From assembly GCA_944376655.1 (NCBI GenBank), contig CALWDJ010000007.1:1-64000 (forward strand): a stretch of DNA of 64,000 nucleotides. The letters are read 5' to 3'. A program made the translations under genes and the position numbers. The notes below the pieces were generated by a model. That model did not search any database. It was not told the DNA's origin and worked only from the letters and a program-made list of their open reading frames with translations. The DNA comes from an uncultured Clostridia bacterium (GTDB taxonomy: Bacteria > Bacillota > Clostridia > Oscillospirales > Acutalibacteraceae). Below are positions 45,212 through 54,188 of this stretch, one piece after another (position 1 is the first letter of the stretch; the number at the start of each line of letters is the position of its first letter).

Positions 45212-46329
45212 TTTTATCATGCAATACCGGCGAGGGGCATAATTCGGCGGCAAAAGCGGTAAAGGAATATTTCGAGAGCTTCGGCGATGAATGTGATATC
45301 AAGGACGCGCTCGCGTTCTGGTCGCCGGAAAAGTCAAAAATAATAAGCAAGGGTCATGTTTTCATTTACCGGAAAATGCCGAAGCTGTTCGGCGTGAGTT
45401 ACAGATACGAGGAAAATCATCCGCCTAAAGAGGGGGACGAGTCGTTAATATATGAGCTTGTCATCAAGGGCTGCGATTCTCTTGAGGAATTTCTCGCCGG
45501 CAGCAGTTATGACGCGGTGCTCTGCACCCACGTTTTTTCAGCGATGATGATGACAGAGCTTAAAAAGCGGCGCAGGTGCGGCATAAAGACCTATTTTGTG
45601 GCGACGGACTACACCTGCTCGCCCGGCGTAAACCAGACCGCGCTTGACGCGTATTTTATCCCTCATAAAAAACTTATAGACGAATTTGCGGCGAACGGTA
45701 TTCCGCGTTCCAAGCTGATACCTACCGGAATACCGGTGCGTATAGCTTTTTACGGCAAGGAAGACCCTGAAACCGCGAAATCGGAGCTTTCGCTTCCCGC
45801 CGACAGAAAAACAGTACTTCTGATGTGCGGAAGCATGGGCTGCGGGCCTATTAAAGCGCTCGCGGAATGCCTGCCGTACCAGATGCCGCCGGATTCGGTT
45901 CTGGTAGTGATATGCGGCAATAATACAAGGCTTTATAAAACGCTTACAAAATATCCGCAGCCTGAAAACCTGCGGATAATAGGCTATACCGCAAAAATGC
46001 CGCTTTATATGGACGCGGCGGATCTCATACTTACAAAGCCGGGAGGACTCAGCACCACAGAAGCCGCCGTAAAGGGACTCCCCATGCTTTTCATAAACGC
46101 CGTTCCAGGCTGTGAGACGAGGAACTACGAATTTTTCCTAAAGGGCGGGGGAGCGGATATGCGCGGCACGGTAACAGAGCTGTGCGACGCCGTGTGCGAC
46201 TGCCTTGAGGACAGCGAGCGGCTTAGTCGGATGTCAGAGACCCTGAAAAGCGATTTCCCCGCCTGTGCGGTTGAGGCTATCCGAAATTATGTGCTTAAGG
46301 ATGTAGACTGCGTATATGGTAAACTATAA
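45199..46329 (+). CDS. MGDG synthase/UgtP-like diacylglycerol glycosyltransferase
   Basis: A 376-residue GT28-type enzyme that moves a sugar from a UDP donor to diacylglycerol, the anchor step for glycolipids and lipoteichoic acid. The N-terminal SCNTGEGHNSAAKAV (about 6-20) is the MGDG-synthase motif; the C-terminal donor site is TKPGGLSTTEAAVKGLPML (about 280-298). The start is a TTG behind GGGAGGAGAG. It overlaps both neighbours. The acceptor in this organism is inferred from family and context. Confidence 0.87.
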   Translation: MRFLILSCNTGEGHNSAAKAVKEYFESFGDECDIKDALAFWSPEKSKIISKGHVFIYRKMPKLFGVSYRYEENHPPKEGDESLIYELVIKGCDSLEEFLAGSSYDAVLCTHVFSAMMMTELKKRRRCGIKTYFVATDYTCSPGVNQTALDAYFIPHKKLIDEFAANGIPRSKLIPTGIPVRIAFYGKEDPETAKSELSLPADRKTVLLMCGSMGCGPIKALAECLPYQMPPDSVLVVICGNNTRLYKTLTKYPQPENLRIIGYTAKMPLYMDAADLILTKPGGLSTTEAAVKGLPMLFINAVPGCETRNYEFFLKGGGADMRGTVTELCDAVCDCLEDSERLSRMSETLKSDFPACAVEAIRNYVLKDVDCVYGKL

Positions 46330-46999
46330 AAATTTAAGACCGTGGAATCTCAATTCTCCGGAGTACAGGCATTTGCTGCTGCTTATATACTGGCCGGTTT
46401 ACGGGCTTACCTTCTGGCTGCTCGAGCGCGGGCTTAATCTTACATATCATCCGGTTGAAGTGGCTTTTGACGCGAAAATACCTTTCTGCGAGTTTTTTGT
46501 CTTCCCGTATTATTTCTGGTTTGCGTTTCTTTTCGGCATACATGTATATACGGGACTGTATGATATTCCGGCGTTTAAAAAATTGATGTATTTTATAATG
46601 ATAACCTACACGGTTACAACGGTGATTTACCTTGTTTATCCAACCTGTCAGAATCTCCGTCCGACCGAGTTCGCGAGGGATAATTTCTGTGTTGATATAG
46701 TAAAGGCGCTTTACAATTTCGATACTAATACCAATGTCTGTCCATCACTTCATGTTATAGGCTCCTTCGCGGTGCTTTTCACCACATGGAACTGCAAAAA
46801 GCTGCGCAGCTTTAAATTTCAGGCGGTGCTTGTGCCGCTTACGGTGCTTATCAGTATCTCCACCGTCTTTTTGAAGCAGCACTCGATAGTCGATATTTAC
46901 GCCGCACTTATTCTATGCGCGGTTGCTTATCCGTTTGCGTATCTTCTTCCCGGCAGGGTAAAAAAAATCAAAACCGGCGGACTTGAAACCGTGCGGTAA
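46316..46999 (+). CDS. PAP2 superfamily membrane phosphatase
   Basis: A 227-residue protein with about six helices. The PAP2 core motifs are NVCPSLHVIGS (about 140-150, with the SxxH phosphate site) and LKQHSIVDI (about 184-192, catalytic His). Such enzymes dephosphorylate lipid phosphates such as phosphatidic acid, which would supply the diacylglycerol used by the preceding glycosyltransferase. It starts 14 bases inside that gene and ends at a strong terminator. Confidence 0.85.
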   Translation: MVNYKNLRPWNLNSPEYRHLLLLIYWPVYGLTFWLLERGLNLTYHPVEVAFDAKIPFCEFFVFPYYFWFAFLFGIHVYTGLYDIPAFKKLMYFIMITYTVTTVIYLVYPTCQNLRPTEFARDNFCVDIVKALYNFDTNTNVCPSLHVIGSFAVLFTTWNCKKLRSFKFQAVLVPLTVLISISTVFLKQHSIVDIYAALILCAVAYPFAYLLPGRVKKIKTGGLETVR

Positions 47000-47010
47000 A
47001 TAAATGACAA

Positions 47011-47042
47011 ACAAAAAAGTCCGGATAACCGGACTTTTTTGT
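47011..47042. terminator. bidirectional terminator after the glycolipid cassette
   Basis: A 14-bp perfect stem, ACAAAAAAGTCCGG (47011-47024) with CCGGACTTTTTTGT (47029-47042), with loop ATAA. It can serve the plus-strand cassette and the minus-strand panT. Confidence 0.9.
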
Positions 47043-47071
47043 TTAAGCGAATTTATTGAAAACCTGAAAAA

Positions 47072-47668
47072 TTACAGCTTCAGGTATTTTGAAAGAGCCT
47101 TGGCGCAGGGAAACGCCACAACAAAGCCGCAGATTATTTCCACAAGGCCGTTTATACCGACAAAGAGGACGACAAACATAAACGGATTCGCCGCGCCGAG
47201 CTTTTCGGCCAGTGTCTGAATGGTATCGGTATTGTAAAACGAAAGCACTAAAGCCGCCATAAAGAAAAGGGTGTTGAAAACCGGAGCGGCAAGCGACGCC
47301 GATAAAAGCGCAGGTATATCCGATTTAAAAGATTTCCGCAGCGCCTTGTAAATCACGCCCGCCAAAAATCCGGCGAGAATTCTTGTGGGTATGCAGACAA
47401 TAACCATCAGCAGCGGGTTTATTCCGAGAAGCGTGGCGCCGAAAGGGCTGTACCCGAGGCACTGAAGAAAGGAAATAACACCGAAAACGCCGCCGAGTAC
47501 GGCGCCGCCGGACGGACCGTACAGAATTGCGCCGACCGCGACCGGAATCATCGTAAAGGTGATTTCAAGACCCAGCGTTTTAAGGGGAATGAACGCCACT
47601 ATCGCCGTGATTGCGGCAAGGACGGATAAAACCGTCAGCTTTTGGATTTTCTTTTGATTTGTTGACAT
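47072..47668 (-). CDS. panT: ECF transporter S component, pantothenate (PanT-like)
   Basis: A 198-residue substrate-binding membrane subunit with six helices. The segments LGLEITFTMIPVAVGAILYGPSGG (shortened here to ITFTMIPVAVGAILYGPSGG) and ANPFMFVVLFVGINGLVEI are typical of ECF S components. It is immediately downstream of the pantothenate kinase gene coaX, which supports pantothenate as the substrate. The shared energising module (EcfAA'T) is not in this window. ATG after GGAGGTAA. Confidence 0.8.
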   Translation of the reverse strand: MSTNQKKIQKLTVLSVLAAITAIVAFIPLKTLGLEITFTMIPVAVGAILYGPSGGAVLGGVFGVISFLQCLGYSPFGATLLGINPLLMVIVCIPTRILAGFLAGVIYKALRKSFKSDIPALLSASLAAPVFNTLFFMAALVLSFYNTDTIQTLAEKLGAANPFMFVVLFVGINGLVEIICGFVVAFPCAKALSKYLKL

Positions 47669-47755
47669 AAAAATTACCTCCGATACTGTCCCGCGAAGGG
47701 GTACAGTTCATAATAATATGCAAATCCTCCGATTTTATCCGGAGGAATATTGCCG

Positions 47756-48520
47756 TCAGTTATTCTTCTCGTAAATTACGCGAAGACCGTCGAGCAGGAG
47801 ATTCTCGTTGTAAATTATATTCCTGCGGCAGAGAGCTATAATTTCTTTTGACATTCCGCCCGTCGCGACAACGGTAGGCGTTTCGCCGAGCTCTTGCTCG
47901 ATTTTGTCAAGCAGACCGTCAAGCATTGCGGCGGTGCCGTAAACAAGACCTGACTGCATGCATTCGACGGTATTCGAGCCGATCACCGCAGACGGAGCTT
48001 CAATAGAAATGGAGGGAAGCTGCGCGGTGTTTTCGGCGAGAGCCTTCAATGTGAGCCTTACGCCCGCCGCGATTGCTCCGCCCAGAAAGGCGCCGCTGCG
48101 GTCGAGCACGCTTATCGTGGACGCCGTGCCCATATCGATTACAACGCAGGGCATGGTGTATTCATCGATAGCGCCTACCGCTCCGGCAACAAGGTCGGCG
48201 CCGAGCTGGGCGGGATTGTCGATTTTAATGTTCAGTCCGGTTTTCACACCGGGACCGAGCATAAGGGGCACAATGTCGCACAGCTTAGCGACGGCTCCGC
48301 TTATACTGTGGCCGACAGCGGGAACGACAGATGAAATAATGCAGTCCTCAATAGCTTCGGGATACAGCCCGTAAAGCGCGAGAATATTTTTTATATCCAC
48401 CGCGTACTGGTCGGCGGTTTTGGCACTGTCGGTCGCCATGCGCGCAGTGAAGGAAAGGATACCGGCGTCATACGCGCCGAGGGTGACGTTGGTGTTTCCG
48501 ATGTCTATTGTCAGCAGCAT
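47756..48520 (-). CDS. coaX: type III pantothenate kinase
   Basis: A 254-residue enzyme that phosphorylates pantothenate, the first step of coenzyme A synthesis. The ATP-binding IDIGNTNVTLG motif (residues 5-15), GADLVAGAVGA (about 104) and VIDMGTASTISV (about 124) are characteristic. I place the start at the ATG at 48520 (AAGGA nine bases upstream) since an ATG at 48529 is too close to that site. A promoter flanked by a 7-bp inverted repeat lies upstream, and the transporter gene follows. Confidence 0.95.
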   Translation of the reverse strand: MLLTIDIGNTNVTLGAYDAGILSFTARMATDSAKTADQYAVDIKNILALYGLYPEAIEDCIISSVVPAVGHSISGAVAKLCDIVPLMLGPGVKTGLNIKIDNPAQLGADLVAGAVGAIDEYTMPCVVIDMGTASTISVLDRSGAFLGGAIAAGVRLTLKALAENTAQLPSISIEAPSAVIGSNTVECMQSGLVYGTAAMLDGLLDKIEQELGETPTVVATGGMSKEIIALCRRNIIYNENLLLDGLRVIYEKNN

Positions 48521-48540
48521 TTTTCTCATTCCTTTGCCTC

Positions 48541-48567
48541 TGTTTACTTTATTATAATATGTAAACA
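48541..48567. promoter_or_regulatory. inverted repeat around the coaX -10 box
   Basis: TGTTTAC (48541-48547) and GTAAACA (48561-48567) are perfect arms that flank the coaX -10 TATAAT (48551-48556, minus strand). The -35 TTGATT is at 48574-48579, spacer 17. A protein bound here would block RNA polymerase, so it is a candidate coaX-panT operator. Confidence 0.55.
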
Positions 48568-48587
48568 CGGTAAAATCAATAATTTTG

Positions 48588-48616
48588 TTGACAAGCCGGT
48601 AAAAGATTGATATAAT
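48588..48616 (+). promoter_or_regulatory. rpsF-ssb-rpsR promoter
   Basis: TTGACA (48588-48593) and TATAAT (48611-48616) with a 17-base spacer, nine bases beyond the coaX -35 and pointing the opposite way. Confidence 0.85.
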
Positions 48617-48694
48617 ACAAAATGCTGATTTATGAAATTAGCTCCTTGCTCCGGTTTTTCCGGGGCCAAAAGTCCAGAAGGAGGTGCAAAGAAA

Positions 48695-48976
48695 ATGGCT
48701 AACAAATATGAGGCTGCCGTTGTTCTTTCGGTCGCGAAGTCTGAGGAAGAGACTCTCGCTTTAAAGGAGAAGTTCAACGAACTGATAGCCAAAAACGGTA
48801 CAGTCGAGAATGTTGATGACTGGGGCAAGCGCCGCCTTGCTTATCTTATCAACGATGAGGCGGAAGGCTATTATGTATTCTACACATTCGAGAGCGAGCC
48901 GTCATTCCCGGCTGAATTTGAGCGTATCGCAAAGATCACCGAGGGTGTTCTCCGCGTTATGGTCATTAAAAAGTAA
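48695..48976 (+). CDS. rpsF: 30S ribosomal protein S6
   Basis: A 93-residue small-subunit protein that binds as a heterodimer with S18. NKYEAAVVLSV opens it, WGKRRLAYLINDEAEGYYV (about 43-61) is the conserved core and LRVMVIKK the end. I place the start at the ATG at 48695 behind AGGAGGTG. First gene of the conserved rpsF-ssb-rpsR operon. Confidence 0.97.
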   Translation: MANKYEAAVVLSVAKSEEETLALKEKFNELIAKNGTVENVDDWGKRRLAYLINDEAEGYYVFYTFESEPSFPAEFERIAKITEGVLRVMVIKK

Positions 48977-48988
48977 GGAGGAACAAGA

Positions 48989-49420
48989 ATGTTCAATCTG
49001 GTTGTTTTAACCGGCCGTCTTACCGCGGATCCGGAGCTTAAAACCACACAAACAGGTATTTCTGTTACTTCTTTCTCCATCGCCGTGAGCCGCAGTTACC
49101 GTTCGGGTGAGGAGCCGCAGACTGATTTCATCAATATTGTGGCGTGGCGCAAATCGGCGGAATTCGTTGCCAAGTATTTCAAAAAGGGCAATATGATAGG
49201 TATAGAGGGCTCTATACAGACCCGCAAATATACCGATAAGAACGGAAATCAGAGGACCGCTTTTGAGGTCGTTGCGAATAATGTTCAGTTTGTCGAGTCG
49301 AAGCGTGACGCTTCGTCCGCTCCCGAAACAGAAACAGCACCCGCCGCTTCGTACAGCAACGCAGGCGCGAACGATTTTTCGGACATCGGCGATATGTCGG
49401 ACGATGACCTTCCGTTTTAA
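48989..49420 (+). CDS. ssb: single-stranded DNA-binding protein
   Basis: A 143-residue OB-fold protein (about 1-108; VVLTGRLTADPELKTTQTG, DFINIVAWRKSAEF, IEGSIQTRKY) with a flexible Ser/Ala/Asn-rich linker and the acidic C-terminal tip DDDLPF that recruits replication and repair partners. The usual place between rpsF and rpsR. The ATG follows AAGGAGGAAC. Confidence 0.97.
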   Translation: MFNLVVLTGRLTADPELKTTQTGISVTSFSIAVSRSYRSGEEPQTDFINIVAWRKSAEFVAKYFKKGNMIGIEGSIQTRKYTDKNGNQRTAFEVVANNVQFVESKRDASSAPETETAPAASYSNAGANDFSDIGDMSDDDLPF

Positions 49421-49458
49421 TACTTTGAACTGTTTTTAAAGGTTAGGAGGTTTGTCAG

Positions 49459-49704
49459 ATGGAAAACGAGAGAAACGATAGGCCCGTGCACAGAAAGGCA
49501 CGCAAGAAGGTATGCCATTTCTGCGTAGACCACGTTGAAGCCATTGATTATAAGGATGTAGCGCGTCTGCGCAAGTTTATTTCAGAGCGTGCGAAGATTT
49601 TACCCCGCAGAGCCACCGGCACCTGCGCGGCCCATCAGCGTGAGCTGACCACTGCTATCAAGCGCGCCCGCCAGATAGCTTTGCTTCCTTATGTGAACGA
49701 CTGA
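49459..49704 (+). CDS. rpsR: 30S ribosomal protein S18
   Basis: An 81-residue small-subunit protein. [18 protein letters not shown] (zinc-type Cys pair kept), [18 protein letters not shown] and [19 protein letters not shown] are conserved. The ATG follows TTAGGAGG. A UUCG-loop terminator follows. Confidence 0.97.
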   Translation: MENERNDRPVHRKARKKVCHFCVDHVEAIDYKDVARLRKFISERAKILPRRATGTCAAHQRELTTAIKRARQIALLPYVND

Positions 49705-49707
49705 TAA

Positions 49708-49739
49708 GAAGCCCTTCGGGGCTTCTTTTTCTTTTTTTT
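49708..49739 (+). terminator. rpsF-ssb-rpsR terminator
   Basis: GAAGCCC-TTCG-GGGCTTC with a long T run; a very stable UUCG-loop hairpin. Confidence 0.93.
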
Positions 49740-49832
49740 ACATAAAAACCCATTCCGGAGCCTTGTGAAACACGCCGTTTTTCTGATTTGTAATGATTTT
49801 GTAACTTTTTTATGTATTTTATCGAATACCGC

Positions 49833-49861
49833 TTGCAAAATGCTTCGGGATTGTGTAAAAT
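49833..49861 (+). promoter_or_regulatory. promoter of the PucR-ftsEX run
   Basis: TTGCAA (49833-49838) and TAAAAT (49856-49861) with a 17-base spacer, 45 bases before the regulator gene. Confidence 0.6.
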
Positions 49862-49905
49862 AAATTTAATAGTATTTAACTAAATTTTAAGGGATGTGTA
49901 TATCA

Positions 49906-50982
49906 ATGTCTAACCGCCTTTTTCAGGGAGTAATTCATCAGATGAAAGACGCTGTGGACCGCACCTTCGGCGTTATCGATGAGAATTTTACTATTATTGC
50001 GTGCAGCGAGCTCGGCCGTGTCGGCGAGACTGTCGAGGCCTTTCCGGTCCCGTCAAACGACGTTTATGTTTCTTCGGGCTTTACTTATAAAAGCATAGGA
50101 ATAACACAGGGCGCAAATTATGTCGTATTTGTCGAGGGAGAGGACGTTATAGCTTCAAAGTATGTTTCGGTAATCGCCGTTTCCTTTGCGAATATCAAAT
50201 TCTATTATGACGAGAAGTACGACCGCAGCAACTTCATAAAGAACATAATCCTTGATAATATTCTTCCCGGAGATATTTATCTCAAGGCGCGCGAGCTTTA
50301 TTTCAATTCCGATGTTACGCGTACTGTTATACTTATCCGTGCGATAGAGACACACGACGTATCCATATACGATATTGTTCAGAATCTTTTCCCGGACAAG
50401 TCCAAGGATTTTGTCATCAACATAAATGAGACAGATATTGCGCTTGTAAAGGAAACCAAGACCGGTATTGAGTCAAAGACGATAGAGAAGCTCGCTTCCA
50501 CGATAGCTGACACTATTTCGGGCGAGTTTTATCTGCATGTCGTGATAGGCATAGGCACCACGGTTGACAATCTCAAGGATCTCGCCCGTTCGTTCAAGGA
50601 GGCGCAGGCGGCGCTTGAGGTCGGCAAGGTGTTTGACACCGAGAAGACCATTATTTCGTATGACAATCTCGGTATCGCGCGTCTTATTTACCAGCTTCCG
50701 ACAACGCTGTGCGAGACCTTCTTAAAGGAAGTTTTCAAGCGCGGTTCGATTGAGAGCCTTGATCAGGAGACACTGTTTACGATTCAGCGCTTCTTCGAGA
50801 ACAACCTTAACGTTTCGGAGACCTCGAGAAAGCTGTTCGTACACAGGAATACTCTGGTTTACAGACTTGAGAAAATCAAGAAGATAACAGGTCTTGACCT
50901 TCGTGAGTTTGACCACGCAATCATATTCAAAATCGCTCTTATGGTCAATAAATACCTCAAGAGCAACCCCATTAAGTATTGA
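49906..50982 (+). CDS. PucR/CdaR-type transcriptional regulator
   Basis: A 358-residue regulator with an N-terminal sensory-type region, a GGDEF-like-fold middle region typical of this family (about 190-270) and a C-terminal HTH_30 domain (about 305-350, LFVHRNTLVYRLEKIKKITG). PucR/CdaR proteins control purine, sugar-diacid or amino-acid catabolism; the ligand here is unknown. I use the ATG at 49906; an ATG at 49894 almost touches the AAGGG site. It precedes ftsE by 22 bases, an unusual neighbour for a division gene. Confidence 0.85.
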   Translation: MSNRLFQGVIHQMKDAVDRTFGVIDENFTIIACSELGRVGETVEAFPVPSNDVYVSSGFTYKSIGITQGANYVVFVEGEDVIASKYVSVIAVSFANIKFYYDEKYDRSNFIKNIILDNILPGDIYLKARELYFNSDVTRTVILIRAIETHDVSIYDIVQNLFPDKSKDFVININETDIALVKETKTGIESKTIEKLASTIADTISGEFYLHVVIGIGTTVDNLKDLARSFKEAQAALEVGKVFDTEKTIISYDNLGIARLIYQLPTTLCETFLKEVFKRGSIESLDQETLFTIQRFFENNLNVSETSRKLFVHRNTLVYRLEKIKKITGLDLREFDHAIIFKIALMVNKYLKSNPIKY

Positions 50983-51004
50983 TCGAAAGAGTGAACTTTT
51001 TTAA

Positions 51005-51730
51005 ATGGAAGAAATGCGCTTACAGGGCGGCGGCACTGCTGCCGCCGCTCCTATAATAGAATTTCGCGGCGTTTCAAAAACGTATCCCACCGGCACCCAT
51101 GCCCTTGAGGACGTAAATATCAGGATAACCGGAGGAGAGTTTGTTTTCATAGTCGGTTCTTCCGGAGCCGGAAAAAGCACCTTTATGAAGCTGATAATGC
51201 GTGAGGAAAAGGCGAATACCGGAATTATCAGGGTAAACGGCTTTAACCTTACCACTATGCCCCGCAAGGAGGTGCCGATGCTCAGGAGAACCATGGGTAT
51301 AGTTTTTCAGGACTTCAGGCTGATACCCACAATGAATGTTTTTCAGAACGTGGCGTTTGCGATGCACGTTGTGGGAGCGAGCGACCGTGACGTCCGCAGG
51401 GAGGTTTCGAGGGCGCTTTCAAAGGTGGGTCTCGGCAACAAGGCGCGTTCGATGCCGGCGCAGCTTTCGGGCGGCGAGCAGCAGCGTGTCGGCCTCGCGA
51501 GGGCGCTTGTGAACTCACCCGACCTTATAATCGCGGACGAGCCTACGGGAAACGTAGACCCGAATATGTCGTATGAGATAGTTTCATTGCTTACCGAGAT
51601 AAATAAGCGCGGCACCACCGTGCTTATGGTAACGCACGACCATAACCTTGTAAGAGATTTCCAGCACAGAGTAATAATGCTTGAGAGAGGAAAAATTGTA
51701 GCAGACAACGCCGGAGGTAGTTTTCAATGA
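51005..51730 (+). CDS. ftsE: cell division ATP-binding protein FtsE
   Basis: A 241-residue ABC ATPase that works with FtsX to activate peptidoglycan hydrolases. Walker A VGSSGAGKST (about 54-63), the signature LSGGEQQRVGLARAL (about 155-169) and Walker B IIADEPTGNVDP are intact. A short, Ala/Gly-rich N-terminal extension of about 15 residues precedes the domain. The stop overlaps the ftsX start by four bases. Only a weak ribosome site precedes it, so coupling to the regulator gene is possible. Confidence 0.95.
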   Translation: MEEMRLQGGGTAAAAPIIEFRGVSKTYPTGTHALEDVNIRITGGEFVFIVGSSGAGKSTFMKLIMREEKANTGIIRVNGFNLTTMPRKEVPMLRRTMGIVFQDFRLIPTMNVFQNVAFAMHVVGASDRDVRREVSRALSKVGLGNKARSMPAQLSGGEQQRVGLARALVNSPDLIIADEPTGNVDPNMSYEIVSLLTEINKRGTTVLMVTHDHNLVRDFQHRVIMLERGKIVADNAGGSFQ

Positions 51731-52863
51731 AATTCAGCAGTATGAGGTACCTCGCCGGCGAGGGAGTTAAAAACGCGTGGGTAAACCGGCTTATGACGAT
51801 AGCGTCGGTCGGCGTGCTTGTCGCCTGTATGGTCATTATCGGACTTGCGATACTTATTTCCGAAAATGTGAACAAGGCAGTAGGAAACCTTGAGCAGCAG
51901 AATGTCGTAATGGCGTATATGAAGGATTATAACTGGGCGCTGTACGGAGGCGGCAGCGACGCGGATACATCATCAGGCACTGATTCGTCCGCGTCTGACG
52001 CTTCACAGGATACAGCTTCTGATTCAGAGGAAGCGGAGGCGGGAACGTCGGCTGAAAGCTCTGAGGGCAGCGAAAGCACCGAGAGCACGACCGACGACAC
52101 CGACAAGGCTGACGAAAACGGGATAAAACCGAGCGACTATGTTATCCATAACGATGATGAGGCAAAGGCGCTGTGCGACGAGATAGCCAAGATTGACAAT
52201 GTGGCGGCTGTCGAGTATATTACGAGCGAGGAAGGACTCGAAAGCGTCAAGGAGTCAATGATAGAGGGGCAGGAGAGCTATTTCACTTTCCTTGACGATG
52301 AATACGGAAACCCGATGTCAGGCGCCGCCAAAATCACTATGACGGATATGTCAAAGTTTGATGAGACCATCGATAAAATAATGGAGCTTGACGGTGTTGA
52401 CACGATACAGTCGCAAAGCGACCTTGCCGATAAAATAGCCGCGATAAAGCGCGGCGTAGGAATCGCGGGCTTCTGGATTATCGCAATACTTATGGTTATA
52501 TCGCTTGTTATCGTTTCAAATACGATAAGGGTTACAATGTATAACCGTAAGCTGGAAATAAGCATTATGAAAGCGGTCGGAGCCACCGATTCATTTGTCC
52601 GGATCCCGTTTGTGGTGGAGGGCATGCTGATAGGTCTGGTTTCGGCGCTGATAGCGGAGGGGCTTTTGTACTTCTGCTACCGTGTGGCTACCGAAACGAT
52701 AATCGCCACACTCGGCACTACCGACATTGTGTATTATTCAGATGTCGCGTGGTGGCTGCTGCTTGTGTTTATAGGAATAGGCATTTTTGCCGGCGTGCTC
52801 GGAAGCGTTATTATGATAAGCAAATATCTGCGCCGTGAGGGCAGTGAGTTCGCCGCCATCTGA
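51727..52863 (+). CDS. ftsX: cell division protein FtsX with acidic extracellular insert
   Basis: A 378-residue membrane partner of FtsE, about 80 residues longer than usual. Four helices (about 24-45, 245-270, 290-320, 340-365) have the standard layout, with the C-terminal FtsX domain ([20 protein letters not shown]). The extra length is mostly residues 74-131, a Ser/Thr/Asp/Glu-rich low-complexity stretch in the first extracellular domain, before the usual [15 protein letters not shown] region. The extracellular domain contacts the hydrolase, encoded next, so the insert may affect that contact. Confidence 0.94.
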   Translation: MKFSSMRYLAGEGVKNAWVNRLMTIASVGVLVACMVIIGLAILISENVNKAVGNLEQQNVVMAYMKDYNWALYGGGSDADTSSGTDSSASDASQDTASDSEEAEAGTSAESSEGSESTESTTDDTDKADENGIKPSDYVIHNDDEAKALCDEIAKIDNVAAVEYITSEEGLESVKESMIEGQESYFTFLDDEYGNPMSGAAKITMTDMSKFDETIDKIMELDGVDTIQSQSDLADKIAAIKRGVGIAGFWIIAILMVISLVIVSNTIRVTMYNRKLEISIMKAVGATDSFVRIPFVVEGMLIGLVSALIAEGLLYFCYRVATETIIATLGTTDIVYYSDVAWWLLLVFIGIGIFAGVLGSVIMISKYLRREGSEFAAI

Positions 52864-52885
52864 CCCGTGTTTTTGGAGGAAAACA

Positions 52886-54136
52886 ATGAAAAAAAGATTA
52901 AACAGAATTTTATCGGTATTTATGACATTTGCGCTTTTTGCGGGTGTTTTTATCTGCGCTCCGCGGACAGAAGCTCTTACTGAACAGCAGATTCGTGAAG
53001 AAATAAAAGACATACAGGCAGAGCAGGCTGAACTTCAGGAAAAAATAAATAAGATAAAAGAAGATAAGGCAAAGCAGGAAGAGCTTAAAGAGGCAATTGA
53101 AAAGCAGATGGCGCTTGTTCAGAAGGAGATTGACGCCTGCAATCAGCAGATTAACGGCATAAACGCAAAAATTGAGGCAAATCAGGCTGAAATTGATCAG
53201 AAAAACAAGGAAATAGAGGAAAATGAGCTTGCGTTCAAAAAGCGTCTGCGCGCAATATATATGAGCAATTCGGACAGTAACGTTCAGATACTGCTCGGCG
53301 CGGAGGACTTTTCGCAGTTTCTTCAGCTCTCACAGCTTACCGCTTCGGTTTCGGCGCATGATAAGCTGCTTATAGAGAATATAGTCGCGGCGATAGATGT
53401 CCTCAATGAGAAGCAGGAGGAAAACAATAAGCTGCTTAAAGACCAGATGGCGGTAAAGGAAACAATAACCGCCAAGCAGAATGAGCTTAAATCACAGAGC
53501 GATCAGATTCAATCTATTATTTCAAATCTTGAAACTCAGCAGGGAAAGAATGAGGCTGATCAGGCCGACAATGCCGCGCTGTTAAAGGAAATGCAGCAAG
53601 AGCTTAATAGTATGTTTAATCATGCCGATTCCGGTACAAATCAGGTATACGACGGTGGTCAGTTCCTATGGCCTGTACCCTCGATTACAAGAATAAGCTC
53701 ATATTTCGGCTACCGCTGGGGCACCAATCATAACGGAATCGACATATCAAACGGAACCTACGGCGCGGCTATTGTCGCTATTGCGGACGGTGTTGTAACC
53801 AGAAGTATAAATCATTGTACCCATAATTACAGAAAATACAGTGACTGCTGTGGAAGATCGGGTTACGGCAAGGGCTACGGCAACCATGTTGTAATAGACC
53901 ACGGAACAGATTCCAATAATAAGCATTACGCAGTCTATTATGCGCATATGTCTTCTGTTGCAGTTTCAAACGGTCAGCACGTTAAAAAAGGTCAGGTAAT
54001 AGGTTATGTCGGCTGTACCGGATATTCTACAGGACCACATCTCCATTTTGGACTTATTGTTGGAGATAAAGTTGGAAATAAAGTTATAAATGAAAAATGG
54101 GTTGACCCGATGAAATATTATACGAAAGTAAAATAA
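52886..54136 (+). CDS. M23 peptidoglycan hydrolase with coiled coil (CwlO/EnvC-like)
   Basis: A 416-residue secreted endopeptidase. A signal peptide (about 1-30, ending near PRTEA) precedes a long Lys/Glu/Gln-rich coiled coil (about 32-260), then an M23 zinc peptidase domain (about 285-410) with HNGIDIS (zinc His and Asp) and GPHLHFGL. This is the domain plan of hydrolases activated by FtsEX in Gram-positive and Gram-negative bacteria, and it follows ftsX by 22 bases. I place the start at 52886 behind TTGGAGG. A terminator follows. Confidence 0.92.
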   Translation: MKKRLNRILSVFMTFALFAGVFICAPRTEALTEQQIREEIKDIQAEQAELQEKINKIKEDKAKQEELKEAIEKQMALVQKEIDACNQQINGINAKIEANQAEIDQKNKEIEENELAFKKRLRAIYMSNSDSNVQILLGAEDFSQFLQLSQLTASVSAHDKLLIENIVAAIDVLNEKQEENNKLLKDQMAVKETITAKQNELKSQSDQIQSIISNLETQQGKNEADQADNAALLKEMQQELNSMFNHADSGTNQVYDGGQFLWPVPSITRISSYFGYRWGTNHNGIDISNGTYGAAIVAIADGVVTRSINHCTHNYRKYSDCCGRSGYGKGYGNHVVIDHGTDSNNKHYAVYYAHMSSVAVSNGQHVKKGQVIGYVGCTGYSTGPHLHFGLIVGDKVGNKVINEKWVDPMKYYTKVK

Positions 54137-54142
54137 AAAACC

Positions 54143-54172
54143 AAGCCGCTGCCGGCAGGCGGCGGCTTTTTT
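54143..54172 (+). terminator. ftsEX-hydrolase terminator
   Basis: An 11-bp stem (54143-54153 with 54158-54168, one G-T pair) with loop GGCA and a TTTTT tail. Confidence 0.88.
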
Positions 54173-54188
54173 CGGGGGGGACTGCAAA

